Positions 54,580-63,480 of a stretch of 64,000 bases of DNA are shown here, piece after piece (the stretch's first letter is position 1; the number at the start of each line of letters is the position of its first letter). The notes beneath the pieces are model-generated. The model ran no database searches and was not told the DNA's origin. It worked only from the letters and a program-made list of their open reading frames with translations. The stretch spans positions 62,001-126,000 of the forward strand of contig CAVSRJ010000001.1 in NCBI GenBank assembly GCA_963730375.1, read 5' to 3'. The position numbers and the translations under genes were made by a program. Source of the stretch: UBA6224 sp963730375. GTDB lineage: Bacteria > Patescibacteriota > Saccharimonadia > Saccharimonadales > UBA4665.

Positions 54580-56553
54580 CTAAATATCCAAATCTTTAAC
54601 AAATTTTGCGTTTGCCTGAATGAAGTTTTTGCGTAACTCCACCTCAGTACCCATCAGTTTGGTGAATATGGCATCTGCCTTCTCGGCATCCTCTACCTTC
54701 ACCTGTACCAGCACACGCTTTTCTGGGTTCATGGTTGTTTCAAACAGCTGCTCGGCATCCATTTCACCCAGTCCCTTGTAACGCTTCATTTCGATAAAGC
54801 CAGCCTGTTTGACACGTTCGACACTTGTGTCGACCTTCAGGCCTTCCTTGGTTCGACGCGCGATTTCAGCATCGAGCACGCGATCCAATTCACTCTCATC
54901 GTAGATATAGACGGGGTTCTTGCGTCCCTGACGAACCAGCTCAAACAGTGGCGGTTTCGCCAAGTACACATGGCCACCATCGACGACTTCTCGCATATAA
55001 CGGAAGAAGAATGTCATCAATAGTGTCGAAATGTGGCTGCCGTCAACATCGGCATCGGTCATGATAATAATGCGGTCATAGCGAAGCGCTTTGACATCGA
55101 ATGAGTCTTCGATGCCAACCCCAAGTGCCTTAATAAGCGCCAGGAGCTCGTTGTTAGCAAGCATCTTGTCGAGGCGGGCTCGCTCGACGTTCAATACCTT
55201 ACCGCGGAGTGGCAAAATAGCCTGCGTCTTGCTATCACGACCAGTCTTGGCTGAACCACCAGCCGAGTCACCCTCTACCAGATAAATCTCTGAGTTCTTC
55301 GGATCCTTGCTGCTACAGTCAGCCAGCTTGCCGGGCATGCTTGCACCGTCCAGGACACCTTTGCGTAGGATATTCTCACGGGCAGCGCGGGCGGCTTTGC
55401 GAGCACGAGCAGCCAGCAAGGCCTTGCCAACGACCTTCTTAGCAATCGCCGGGTGCTCCTCTAGATAGTAGTTGAGATATTCTGCCAGGACCTGCTCTAC
55501 ATAGCCGCGAATCTCAGGGTTACCAAGCTTGTTCTTGGTCTGACCCTCGAACTGTGGGTCGGGCAATTTCACCAGAATAATTGAAGTAAGGCCTTCGCGA
55601 GTATCTTCACCCGACAGGTTCTCTTCCTTTTCCTTCAGTAAGCCGTTTTTGCGGGCATAATCGTTAATGACACGCGTCAACGCTGAACGAAATCCGGTTA
55701 GGTGTGTACCGCCGTCAGGGTTTAGCACATTGTTAGCGAATGCCTTAATCGTCTCGGTGTAACTATCGGTATACTGCAAGGCAATCTCTACCTGCACGTC
55801 GTGGATCATCTTGTCGACGTAGAAGATATCATCGTCGACTACTTCCTTGCCAACGTTCAGGTGCTTAACATAACTTTGTATACCACCTTCGAAATAAAAG
55901 CTATAGCGTTTTCCGGTTCTCTCATCGTGTATTGAAGTTCTGATACCTTTTGTGAGATATGCAGCATGACGAAGACGATCGAGTACCGTATCGTAATTGA
56001 TGACGGTGGTTTCAAAAATACTACCGTCAGGCCAGAATGTAATCTCTGTGCCCTTTTTGGTAGTTTTCCCGACAGGCTTTAGGTCAGATTGCGGGACGCC
56101 AGTGTTGTAGTGTTGCTCGTAAATCTTGCCGTCTCGGAACACGCGTACTATCAGCCGTTCTGACAATGCGTTTACGACGCTAGATCCCACTCCGTGCAAA
56201 CCACCAGAGACCTTGTATCCGCCGCCGCCAAATTTACCGCCAGCGTGCAGCACGGTCAACACAGTCTCAACAGTGCTTTTCCCGGTTTTCGGGTGGATAT
56301 CTACTGGGATACCGCGGCCATCGTCATACACAGTCACCGCACCGTCTTCTCGCAACGTCACTTCGACATGCGAAGCGTGACCCGCCAGAGCCTCATCTAT
56401 ACCATTGTCGACGATTTCCCAAACGAGGTGGTGGAGGCCTTCTACGCCCGTACCACCGATATACATACCGGGTCGCTTACGAACCGGTTCGAGCCCCTCA
56501 AGCACCTGAATCTGGTCTGCTTGATAATCCTGATTGCTTTTTTGTTTAGCCAC
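54580..56553 (-). CDS. gyrB: DNA gyrase subunit B
   Basis: ATPase subunit of gyrase. GHKL ATPase motifs (VDNGIDEALAG, YDDGRGIPVD, GGLHGVGSSVVNALS), transducer domain, and TOPRIM with EGDSAGG and DADVDGSHI. The end KRYKGLGEMDAEQLFETTM is classic. 657 aa, normal for the short form. GTG start with a weak GAGGG upstream. It forms an operon with gyrA and follows the HerA/VirB4-like ATPase gene by about 80 bp. Confidence 0.97.
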   Translation of the reverse strand: MAKQKSNQDYQADQIQVLEGLEPVRKRPGMYIGGTGVEGLHHLVWEIVDNGIDEALAGHASHVEVTLREDGAVTVYDDGRGIPVDIHPKTGKSTVETVLTVLHAGGKFGGGGYKVSGGLHGVGSSVVNALSERLIVRVFRDGKIYEQHYNTGVPQSDLKPVGKTTKKGTEITFWPDGSIFETTVINYDTVLDRLRHAAYLTKGIRTSIHDERTGKRYSFYFEGGIQSYVKHLNVGKEVVDDDIFYVDKMIHDVQVEIALQYTDSYTETIKAFANNVLNPDGGTHLTGFRSALTRVINDYARKNGLLKEKEENLSGEDTREGLTSIILVKLPDPQFEGQTKNKLGNPEIRGYVEQVLAEYLNYYLEEHPAIAKKVVGKALLAARARKAARAARENILRKGVLDGASMPGKLADCSSKDPKNSEIYLVEGDSAGGSAKTGRDSKTQAILPLRGKVLNVERARLDKMLANNELLALIKALGVGIEDSFDVKALRYDRIIIMTDADVDGSHISTLLMTFFFRYMREVVDGGHVYLAKPPLFELVRQGRKNPVYIYDESELDRVLDAEIARRTKEGLKVDTSVERVKQAGFIEMKRYKGLGEMDAEQLFETTMNPEKRVLVQVKVEDAEKADAIFTKLMGTEVELRKNFIQANAKFVKDLDI

Positions 56554-56635
56554 TACGTCAATAACCCTCTATGCGTATATTAGTTTTCCCACTTGTCCAC
56601 TAATTATAGAGTAATCCTGGTAACTATACAACCGT

Positions 56636-59600
56636 CTATCCCTGTTGTTGCGGTCCGTCCACTGGCGCCTTGTAGACAAGGTTACCGTCAGGATCGATGT
56701 GGATTGTGTCGTTCTCGTCGTGCTGAAGCGGTTTCTTGCGCGGCTGTAGTTGCGGTAATGCCCCCTCGGCGTCAGTGTCTGTTTTTTGCGACGACAAATC
56801 AACGGGTGTGTCAGGAGCGGCAGCTGGCAGATCTTTTTCCGAGGAACCTTGTGTAGACTTTGGAGCTGGGTTTGACGTCGTCTGTGCAGGCGATTCTGCC
56901 TGCGTAGATTCGTCTTTATGCTCAGCCAAATCTTTGCGCAGTTCGTCCGCGATTTCATTCACCTCTTCAAGCGCAAGTGCCTCGCTAGAAATATTCATTC
57001 CGCTTTTTTTGTGGAGGTCATGTAGCGGCTGGATGACTTTATGGCTACTGCCTTCATCGTGATGTTGTTCGGCAGGTTTAGCGGAAGGGCTTTGAGGTGC
57101 ATTTTTGTGTTCGACTGGAGTATCGGCGATATCCTTTTTTGGTTCAGTATTGGCAGGCTCGGACATCTCGGGATTCTGGGTTGGTTGCTGTGACGAAGCG
57201 TTCGACTGTGGATTTTTCGGTGCTGGCCGCCTAACGGGCTGATTGTTTAGAGGCTGTGTCATCTTGTGTTTCTTGCTTAGCCAATCATCCAAAAATGAAC
57301 CGCCAGAAGCAGGTGCTGCAGTTGTTGGTTGTGGCGCAGTTGGCGGGGAGGCGCCGGGCGGAGGCGCCGGCGACGCTGTTTGCCACGGGCTCGAGCTTGC
57401 CGCTGGCCTGGCAGCTGGTGTCGGAGCGATGGTTTTCATACGTTCAAAAATCTCTTCTTCTACCTTTGCGCGTGGGCGACCGTATTTAGCAGCCGACAAC
57501 TGCTTAAGTGCCTGAGCTAGGTGTTGGTTGGGCTTACCTAACGGCGGCAGTGTCGCCATGCTAAACGGTTGCGTCGGTACGCCATTGACCAGGGTTCGGA
57601 CAATAGTGTTGTAATTTGGTACACGCAGTAAGTCATCGGCGCTGAAGGCTGGCTGGAAGTATTTTGACAATGTATCAACATCGTTTTGACCGACACGGAA
57701 CGAAACTATCGTACCCATGTTACCGAAGACGGCATCACGTATTTCTTCGGTTAACTGGGTCGTAAACTGGTTGGCAACAATAAGGTTAAGGTGGTATTTA
57801 CGAGCCTCGGACATGATGGTTGCGAATGAATCGGTTGAGAAGTTCTGAAACTCATCGACGTACAGTGAGAAGTCGACGCGCTGATCCTCGGGAATACTTG
57901 CACGACTCATCGCGGCAGCCTGGAACTTCATGACAAATATCATGCCTAATAGCTTCGAGTTGAGCTCGCCAGTGCGGCCCTTACTGAGGTTTACGAGCAA
58001 AATTTTCTTGTTGTCCATTATGTCACGCAGGTCAAATGCACTCTTTGTCTGACCGATGATATTGCGCATCATCCCGTTACTTAGGAACGCTCCGAACTTA
58101 CTGACAAACCAACTGACTACATCACCGAACTCATTAGAGCGCTGAGATTGCGGCATCTCTTTCTGCCAAAACTCGAGTACTGTTTGGTCGGTTACATGTT
58201 GTAGCTTTTGTTTCACATACGCTGGATCGCGAAACAATTTTGGTATATCAACAAAAGTTCCACCCTCGGGGTCTGCCATCACCGCTAGAGCGGCATTTCG
58301 GAAAAGGTGTTCGTAGCGAGGACCCATGATTCCTTGGTGTTGCGGGTCGTACAACTTGTACAACATGTTAAGTGCTTCCTGAATGAGAAAGTCCTTTTGA
58401 TCAGGGTTATGGAACTCGAATAAGTTAAGACCCATCGGGTATTCCATCTCAGCCGGCGAGAAGTAAATAACGTCATCCACGCGGCTACGAGGCACCATCG
58501 CCAGCAGCTTTTCGGCAGTATCTCCGTGCGGATCAACAAACGCAAAGCCATTGCCGCTCAACATGTCCTGAAGTGCCAAATCTTCGAGGAAAGTTGATTT
58601 ACCGGTCCCGGTCTGTCCGACAGCATATAAGTGCCGTTGCCTATCACCCAAAGCCAATCGCACTGGCTTCTTCACTCCTCGGAAAATGTTGTAGCCAAGC
58701 AGCAGCCCATCATCCGGCATATTGCGCGGTCCATCGACTTGTTTCGAGTCTTGTCGAGTTAGCTGCGAGGTAGGGATATTTGCCTGATCAGGAAAGTGAA
58801 ATATTGTTGCAAGTTCGACAGCGTTTAATATAAACTCTCTCTGTTTTTTAGGGAATGCACGAAGTAAGAAAGCTGCTGTTAATTCTTCAACATTTACTGC
58901 CTTCTCGAACTTGAGACTATTCTTTCCGGGCGCGTTATAAAGCGAAAACGAAGCGATGACATTATTTAGTAATGCTTTGGATCGTTCTGGCGTTGGAGAC
59001 GAAACAACAAGCCGAATGATGACTTCAAAACCCGGGTGACGAGTCTTCTCTTCAATGGCGTCTATGAGCGATCGCTCAAGGCCTGAGATATCTTTTTCTT
59101 TGTCGGCTTCTTTTTTGTCCTCTTCGGGTGCCTTGACGAGCGCGACGGCCATTTGCTTTAGTGTATTGCCGACGACTTCGTAGCCGCTTTTGCTTGAATC
59201 CTTACCTTTGCGTTTTTTGTCAGCCAAATCGGCGGCATTTTTTCGCCAGACGTCATGCGTAGGACGAATAAGTATTTGCACGACTGCTCCATCTTCTTTA
59301 TCAAGCGTCGACAGTGAGCTGAGTAGCGACTGCATAGTATCGCGCTTAATATCTTGGTATGTGGCGATGGGAAGTGCATAGTTTTCTTTGAGGCTAAATT
59401 CTCCGCCGGATACGGCATCGAACCCGGACGTCTGATGAAAAATGTTATAATCACTGGTTTGCTCGAGCCGCGCAGCCGGATAGGCGCTAATAACGGCCTG
59501 TTTTACTACTTCAAGCATGTCCACCGGTACTGCAGCGTACAATCGTATGGCACCGCCTAGCCCTACCACCTCAAAGGCAAAGTGGTCTTGGCCGCTCTTT

Positions 59601-59812
59601 GACTTATGCTTAGCATCATCAAACGTACTCGCAATAATGTCATATATTACTCGTGCTTTTGACACATTTTCGTCAACTACATCACGTGCATCTCGTCCTC
59701 CGGCCGAAATATCATCACTTGGGGGAGGCAAATGAATCAAAAGCGGCACAACGGTCACGCCGATATCGTAGTTCCGCTGCTCCTGATGGACGTTTCTTGG
59801 TGAAAATAACAT
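56636..59812 (-). CDS. HerA/VirB4-like ATPase with type IV secretion DNA-binding domain
   Basis: A 1058-aa protein. Residues about 1-380 are an alpha/beta N-terminal domain with no membrane helix. The ATPase core has Walker A VGQTGTGKST near residue 399, then FVDPHGDTAEKLL, and Walker B SLYVDEFQNF near 654, with LIVANQFTTQL after it. These match the TraD/VirB4-like type IV secretion DNA-binding family. From about 790 on, the sequence is Pro/Gln/Ser-rich and disordered. AAGG precedes the ATG. With no clear conjugation genes around, it may serve type IV pilus/DNA uptake, protein export or chromosome handling; the window does not decide. Confidence 0.85.
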   Translation of the reverse strand: MLFSPRNVHQEQRNYDIGVTVVPLLIHLPPPSDDISAGGRDARDVVDENVSKARVIYDIIASTFDDAKHKSKSGQDHFAFEVVGLGGAIRLYAAVPVDMLEVVKQAVISAYPAARLEQTSDYNIFHQTSGFDAVSGGEFSLKENYALPIATYQDIKRDTMQSLLSSLSTLDKEDGAVVQILIRPTHDVWRKNAADLADKKRKGKDSSKSGYEVVGNTLKQMAVALVKAPEEDKKEADKEKDISGLERSLIDAIEEKTRHPGFEVIIRLVVSSPTPERSKALLNNVIASFSLYNAPGKNSLKFEKAVNVEELTAAFLLRAFPKKQREFILNAVELATIFHFPDQANIPTSQLTRQDSKQVDGPRNMPDDGLLLGYNIFRGVKKPVRLALGDRQRHLYAVGQTGTGKSTFLEDLALQDMLSGNGFAFVDPHGDTAEKLLAMVPRSRVDDVIYFSPAEMEYPMGLNLFEFHNPDQKDFLIQEALNMLYKLYDPQHQGIMGPRYEHLFRNAALAVMADPEGGTFVDIPKLFRDPAYVKQKLQHVTDQTVLEFWQKEMPQSQRSNEFGDVVSWFVSKFGAFLSNGMMRNIIGQTKSAFDLRDIMDNKKILLVNLSKGRTGELNSKLLGMIFVMKFQAAAMSRASIPEDQRVDFSLYVDEFQNFSTDSFATIMSEARKYHLNLIVANQFTTQLTEEIRDAVFGNMGTIVSFRVGQNDVDTLSKYFQPAFSADDLLRVPNYNTIVRTLVNGVPTQPFSMATLPPLGKPNQHLAQALKQLSAAKYGRPRAKVEEEIFERMKTIAPTPAARPAASSSPWQTASPAPPPGASPPTAPQPTTAAPASGGSFLDDWLSKKHKMTQPLNNQPVRRPAPKNPQSNASSQQPTQNPEMSEPANTEPKKDIADTPVEHKNAPQSPSAKPAEQHHDEGSSHKVIQPLHDLHKKSGMNISSEALALEEVNEIADELRKDLAEHKDESTQAESPAQTTSNPAPKSTQGSSEKDLPAAAPDTPVDLSSQKTDTDAEGALPQLQPRKKPLQHDENDTIHIDPDGNLVYKAPVDGPQQQG

Positions 59813-59866
59813 ATGTCTGCCTTGCGTTGTTTGCCTATACTAACTTACTGCCCCACCATACCGCGC

Positions 59867-60181
59867 CTATGAGATATCTATACCGTAGGTTTGTCGAAGG
59901 TGTTCTTGGCGTAAACGCCAAAAGCGATCGCTCATTGCGTGCGGCGACAGGTCTGGGTCCATTAATATTGCCCGTGCCGCACCAGCTGGCCCCTGCTCTG
60001 AAGCCTGGGTGTCCGTTTGTGGCGCAGCCGCTGGCGTGACCTGGGATGGCTGTGCGTACAACGGAGCCGATCCGGTCGTCGAGGCCGGAGATTCTGTGAA
60101 AACCGGCTCCCCCGCCTGGGACGGCGGCATCGATGGTAGTTGCCCGGTGGGTTGGCCACTGCTCGCGTAAGGATCACTCAT
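59867..60181 (-). CDS. small Pro/Gln-rich protein upstream of the ATPase (104 aa)
   Basis: Residues 1-65 are low-complexity Pro/Ser/Gln/Ala; the last ~35 form a charged helical motif (HAMSDRFWRLRQEHLRQTYGI). TATACT (60189-60194) ends seven bases before the ATG, indicating a leaderless message. It lies 54 bp upstream of the ATPase gene and may be a small partner of it. No known family. Confidence 0.65.
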   Translation of the reverse strand: MSDPYASSGQPTGQLPSMPPSQAGEPVFTESPASTTGSAPLYAQPSQVTPAAAPQTDTQASEQGPAGAARAILMDPDLSPHAMSDRFWRLRQEHLRQTYGIDIS

Positions 60182-60219
60182 AGGCTACAGTATACAACCT
60201 CAGGACGTTCTATGCACCA

Positions 60220-60603
60220 CTACTGGCTACGTCGAGCACCGAGTCGAAAATACATGCTATAGAAGTACACCACTAATGCAACAGCGACAACTGCAAGCAC
60301 GTCTCGCCAGGTCAACTGGCCAATTGAAGAGAGTGCCAACAATACAACACCGAAACCCGCCAATATTGCATTCAGACGCCGAAATCTTGAACGAACGTAC
60401 GGAAATACACCCGCCAACAGTCTAAGTGCTATATATATAATGCAAGCAATATCTAATGCCATCAACAAAAATCCAAAAATAATAACAGCGACTGAACTCG
60501 AAAGTGGGTTTGTCGCTCCAAATAGCATCATATTGAGCAGAATGAGACCAATGGCAATGCTCAACTGCTTATGATGTTGGACGAGTGTAAGTTTTGGATT
60601 CAT
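60220..60603 (-). CDS. small integral membrane protein (127 aa)
   Basis: Three to four transmembrane helices (about residues 15-32, 38-62, 82-97 and 100-118), for example IAIGLILLNMMLFGA and AVIIFGFLLMALDIACIIYIA, with a basic loop VRSRFRRLN. I choose ATG 60603: TACCAT (60610-60615) ends six bases before it. It lies upstream of the ATPase genes on the same strand. Function unknown. Confidence 0.65.
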   Translation of the reverse strand: MNPKLTLVQHHKQLSIAIGLILLNMMLFGATNPLSSSVAVIIFGFLLMALDIACIIYIALRLLAGVFPYVRSRFRRLNAILAGFGVVLLALSSIGQLTWRDVLAVVAVALVVYFYSMYFRLGARRSQ

Positions 60604-60627
60604 ATTCACATGGTATCAAATAAATAA

Positions 60628-60654
60628 GAAGAGGTACCGAAAAGGTACCTCTTC
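60628..60654 (-). terminator. terminator of the structured RNA candidate
   Basis: A perfect 11-bp stem GAAGAGGTACC/GGTACCTCTTC is followed by TTATTTATTT on the minus strand. Confidence 0.7.
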
Positions 60655-60840
60655 GTGACAGAGTGTAGGCAAAACCGCTCATATAAAAGATTTAATAGCG
60701 CTTGCCCGTGACTCGTCTGACTGACCGCTCTTGGAACCGGTAAGGTTCGTAAGAGCGTTGGCGGAAGCCTCGCCTGCTTTCCGAATTGTAAGTGCGTTTT
60801 TGTTTTGTAACTTACATGTTCTAAGCTACTACATTTCGAG
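60629..60840 (-). ncRNA. candidate structured small RNA, family unknown
   Basis: No start codon gives a credible protein here, but the minus strand folds into successive strong hairpins: GGCG-AGGCTTC-CGCC, then CGCTCTT...AAGAGCG with inner GAACC/GGTTC, and finally the terminator at 60628-60654. A TTGACA box at 60846-60851 is placed to start transcription, although its -10 (TAGCTT) is poor. I find no SRP, tmRNA or tRNA signature. Two open frames without start codons cross it, so a frameshifted small gene remains possible. Confidence 0.4.
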
Positions 60841-60965
60841 CATAATGTCAATAAGCTTATGCATTTTGCCGAGTTGGATATTGTATTTTTTTCAGCTTAT
60901 GCCCCGCCGCTGAACATATCGATTTCATTTATACACATACACAAAAATTTTATATAAAATTGTCG

Positions 60966-60994
60966 TTGACAAAGCGCTTTCGGTTTCTTACTAT
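60966..60994 (+). promoter_or_regulatory. strong promoter of the CIRCE-controlled short transcript
   Basis: TTGACA (60966-60971), 17-bp spacer, TACTAT (60989-60994): close to consensus. Predicted start near 61001, inside the CIRCE-like element. Confidence 0.75.
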
Positions 60995-60998
60995 GGTG

Positions 60999-61025
60999 TT
61001 AGCACTTGAATAAAAAAAGTGCTCA
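60999..61025 (+). promoter_or_regulatory. CIRCE-like HrcA operator
   Basis: TTAGCACTT, nine bases, AAGTGCTCA. The consensus is TTAGCACTC-N9-GAGTGCTAA, so spacing is exact and 15 of 18 positions agree. It lies over the start point of the promoter at 60966-60994, where HrcA would block transcription. Confidence 0.7.
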
Positions 61026-61045
61026 AAAACAAAAAACGAATCTGT

Positions 61046-61079
61046 AACAACCGCTTCTCGCAGGCGGTTGTTCTTTATT
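61046..61079 (+). terminator. terminator about 45 nt after the CIRCE promoter
   Basis: A 9-bp stem AACAACCGC/GCGGTTGTT is followed by CTTTATTT. It would stop the CIRCE transcript at about 78 nt, before comM. Confidence 0.75.
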
Positions 61080-61152
61080 TAGACAGAAAATTCTCCGAGA
61101 CCTGCGAGACATTATTATTACGCTGCTGCTTGGCCAGGATTGACCCTGGCTA

Positions 61153-61165
61153 TACAATGAAAAAA
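61153..61165 (+). promoter_or_regulatory. -10 box of a leaderless comM transcript
   Basis: TACAAT (61153-61158) ends six bases before the comM ATG, with TTGGCC 17 bp upstream as -35. Transcription would start at or next to the start codon. Confidence 0.6.
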
Positions 61166-62688
61166 TGAGCGCGAAGGTCCAAAGCATTATTGGCATGGGA
61201 GCCAAAGGACAAGTTGTTGATATTGAGTGCAGCTTTTCAAATAGTCTGCCTGGTATCGTTATTGTCGGCTCAGCTGCCAAGGCAGTTGATGAGGCCAAGG
61301 AGCGCTTACGCGCTGCCTTTCATAATAGTCAAGCAGACCTTCCTCGCAAACGCATTACCCTTAATCTCGCCCCCGCCGACATTCCAAAGGCTGACAGTGG
61401 ACTCGACCTCGGCATGGCTGCCGCTATCCTACTGGGAACTAGCCAGATACGGCTATCTAACCCTGATAATGCCGCGTTTATTGGTGAGTTGGGGCTTGAA
61501 GGTTCAGTGCGTGGTGTCCGTGGCATCATCGGTAAGCTCATGGCGGGCCGAGATGCCGGCATAAGGGAATTCTATATTGCCAGGGCTAACCTGGCGCAGG
61601 CCCAGCTTGTGCCTAAGATCGTCATACATCCGCTCGACGACCTATCGGAACTCCTCAGGGAGGCCGACGGTACTATCCGTTCCACAAATCTCGGCATACA
61701 AACGAATGGCGGAAATGTTCCAAAGGATACCGCAAAGGACGCGTCTGATCCATTTGTAGATATTGTTGGTCAGGCACATGCTAAGCGAGCATTAGAAATT
61801 GCGGCTGCTGGTGGGCATAACGTACTATTCAGCGGCCCGCCCGGCACCGGTAAATCTATGCTTGCTCGTAGCCTACCCCTGTTGTTGCCAGCATTATCTC
61901 GAGAGGAAATGCTGGAGGTCAGTCAATTACACAGTCTGACGAGCAGTGATTTCGATCGTCCTGTCACCAGCCGGCCCTTTCGCTCCCCCCATCACAGCGC
62001 AAGCCACGTCTCAATCACCGGTGGTGGCCATAGTCTGAGGCCAGGTGAAATAAGCTTAAGTCATCGTGGTGTGCTATTTCTCGATGAGCTGCCTGAATTT
62101 AATCGTTTAACCCTCGAGGCGTTACGACAACCCTTGGAGGATAGGACTATCTCTGTGGCTCGAGCCAAAGACACGGTTGAATATCCGGCAGATTTTATCC
62201 TCATAGCAACCGCAAACCCCTGTCCCTGCGGATACTACGGCAGCAGTAAGCCCTGTACCTGTTTACCTCACCAACTTCAACGGTATCAGCAGCGAATATC
62301 GGGGCCCATACTGGACCGGATTGATCTATTTGCCAATGTGCATGAAGTAGAGCATGCTCGTCTCCTGGGCAAGCCCACGGTGCCCAAGGGCGGTGACCCG
62401 CGCGAACGCATAGCTAATGCCCGCCGAACGCAAAAAGAGCGGTACTCCAGCAGCATGAAGCTCAACGCCGCAATGACGAATGCCGATATCAAACGTCTGG
62501 CTCGTCTCGACAATGAAGCCAAACTTCTCCTGGACACAGCGGCCGAACGGCTTAGCTTGTCGGCCCGCAGCTATATGAGAACTGTCAAATTAGCACGGAC
62601 TATCGCAGACCTGGATAATGCTCCAGATATTTTGACCAAGCACGTCACCGAAGCACTGCAGTTTCGACCACAAACCGTCTCATTCTAA
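61165..62688 (+). CDS. comM: ComM/YifB-family AAA+ ATPase (Mg-chelatase-like)
   Basis: A 507-aa protein: N-terminal Lon-protease-like fold (GVVDIECSFSNSLPGIVIVG-type start), then AAA+ core with FSGPPGTGKSMLARSLP near residue 228, DELPEF near 306, and the ComM Cys cluster NPCPCGYYG...CTC at about 352-367. ComM is a helicase that extends branch migration when incoming DNA recombines during natural transformation. Its presence fits DNA uptake in these reduced bacteria. No Shine-Dalgarno is present; see the -10 box at 61153. Confidence 0.95.
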   Translation: MSAKVQSIIGMGAKGQVVDIECSFSNSLPGIVIVGSAAKAVDEAKERLRAAFHNSQADLPRKRITLNLAPADIPKADSGLDLGMAAAILLGTSQIRLSNPDNAAFIGELGLEGSVRGVRGIIGKLMAGRDAGIREFYIARANLAQAQLVPKIVIHPLDDLSELLREADGTIRSTNLGIQTNGGNVPKDTAKDASDPFVDIVGQAHAKRALEIAAAGGHNVLFSGPPGTGKSMLARSLPLLLPALSREEMLEVSQLHSLTSSDFDRPVTSRPFRSPHHSASHVSITGGGHSLRPGEISLSHRGVLFLDELPEFNRLTLEALRQPLEDRTISVARAKDTVEYPADFILIATANPCPCGYYGSSKPCTCLPHQLQRYQQRISGPILDRIDLFANVHEVEHARLLGKPTVPKGGDPRERIANARRTQKERYSSSMKLNAAMTNADIKRLARLDNEAKLLLDTAAERLSLSARSYMRTVKLARTIADLDNAPDILTKHVTEALQFRPQTVSF

Positions 62689-62707
62689 CGAGTTTAAGGT
62701 CAAAACA

Positions 62708-62736
62708 TTGACCCCTGTTCTTCAATCTGTTAAAAT
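62708..62736 (+). promoter_or_regulatory. promoter of the infC-rpmI-rplT operon
   Basis: TTGACC (62708-62713), 17-bp spacer, TAAAAT (62731-62736), about 40 bp upstream of infC. Confidence 0.75.
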
Positions 62737-62774
62737 GGCTCGGTAACAAAGAACAAATGTAAGGAGTGCTACCT

Positions 62775-63305
62775 ATCGCCAAACACACCCGCTTGAACGA
62801 ATCGATTCAAGCATCGCAGCTCAGGGTCATTGATGCCGACGGCAAACAGCTCGGCATTTACAGCAAGCAAGAGGCGCTTAGTGTTGCTCGCGAACAAGGA
62901 TTGGATCTCGTCGAGATATCGCCAGAGGCGAATCCGCCAGTTGCCAAAATTGTCGACTGGGGTAAGTTCAATTACCAACGCACCAAGCAGCAACAAAAGA
63001 ACAAACGTAACGCAAAAACGCTCGATATGAAGCAAATGCGTTTCGGCCTCAAGATTAGCGACCATGACCTCGGCGTCAAACTCAATAAAGTCACTGGCTT
63101 TTTAGAGGCAGGACACAAAGTGAAAATCACCGTGTTTTACCGAGGACGCGAGCTTGCACACAAGGATCTCGGCTTTAAACTAGCCGATAAGGTCATTGAG
63201 GGCTTCGGTGATACAATAGTAGTCGACCAAAAACCGCAACTCGCGGGTAAACAGCTAAATTTTGTCATAAGGAGTAATCAGCATGCCAAAGCTAAAGACG
63301 CATAG
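62775..63305 (+). CDS. infC: translation initiation factor IF-3, probable ATC start
   Basis: Keeps ribosomal subunits apart and checks the start codon. The N-domain has LRVIDADGKQLGIYSKQEAL and VEISPEANPPVAKIVDWGKF, the C-domain KVTGFLEAGHKVKITVFYRGRE. The best start is ATC at 62775, eight bases after AAGGAG; the GTG at 62766 overlaps that site and cannot use it. Many bacteria start infC with AUU or AUC so that IF-3 limits its own synthesis. It overlaps rpmI by 23 bp. Confidence 0.94.
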   Translation: MAKHTRLNESIQASQLRVIDADGKQLGIYSKQEALSVAREQGLDLVEISPEANPPVAKIVDWGKFNYQRTKQQQKNKRNAKTLDMKQMRFGLKISDHDLGVKLNKVTGFLEAGHKVKITVFYRGRELAHKDLGFKLADKVIEGFGDTIVVDQKPQLAGKQLNFVIRSNQHAKAKDA

Positions 63306-63480
63306 CGGCACAAAAGACCGCGTCAAGGTGTCCAAGAACGGCAAAGTCCGTATGGGACACCCCAACAAGAACCACTTCCTCCAGAAGAAGAGTGGCTCAC
63401 GGAAGCGCAGCCTCGCCGGCCTAAAGACTGCGACGGGTGCCAACGTAAAAAACCTCAAGCTTCGCCTGGGGGCTAAATAA
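63283..63480 (+). CDS. rpmI: 50S ribosomal protein L35
   Basis: A 65-aa basic protein, MPKLKTHSGTKDRVKVSKNGK, with the usual KKSGSRKRSL region. The ATG lies inside the end of infC, behind AAGGAG at 63269. Middle gene of the conserved infC-rpmI-rplT operon. Confidence 0.96.
   Translation: MPKLKTHSGTKDRVKVSKNGKVRMGHPNKNHFLQKKSGSRKRSLAGLKTATGANVKNLKLRLGAK

Noticed and set aside
60606..60851. 81-codon minus-strand ORF
   Set aside because: It runs across the terminator hairpin at 60628-60654, has an unlikely composition and no ribosome-binding site.
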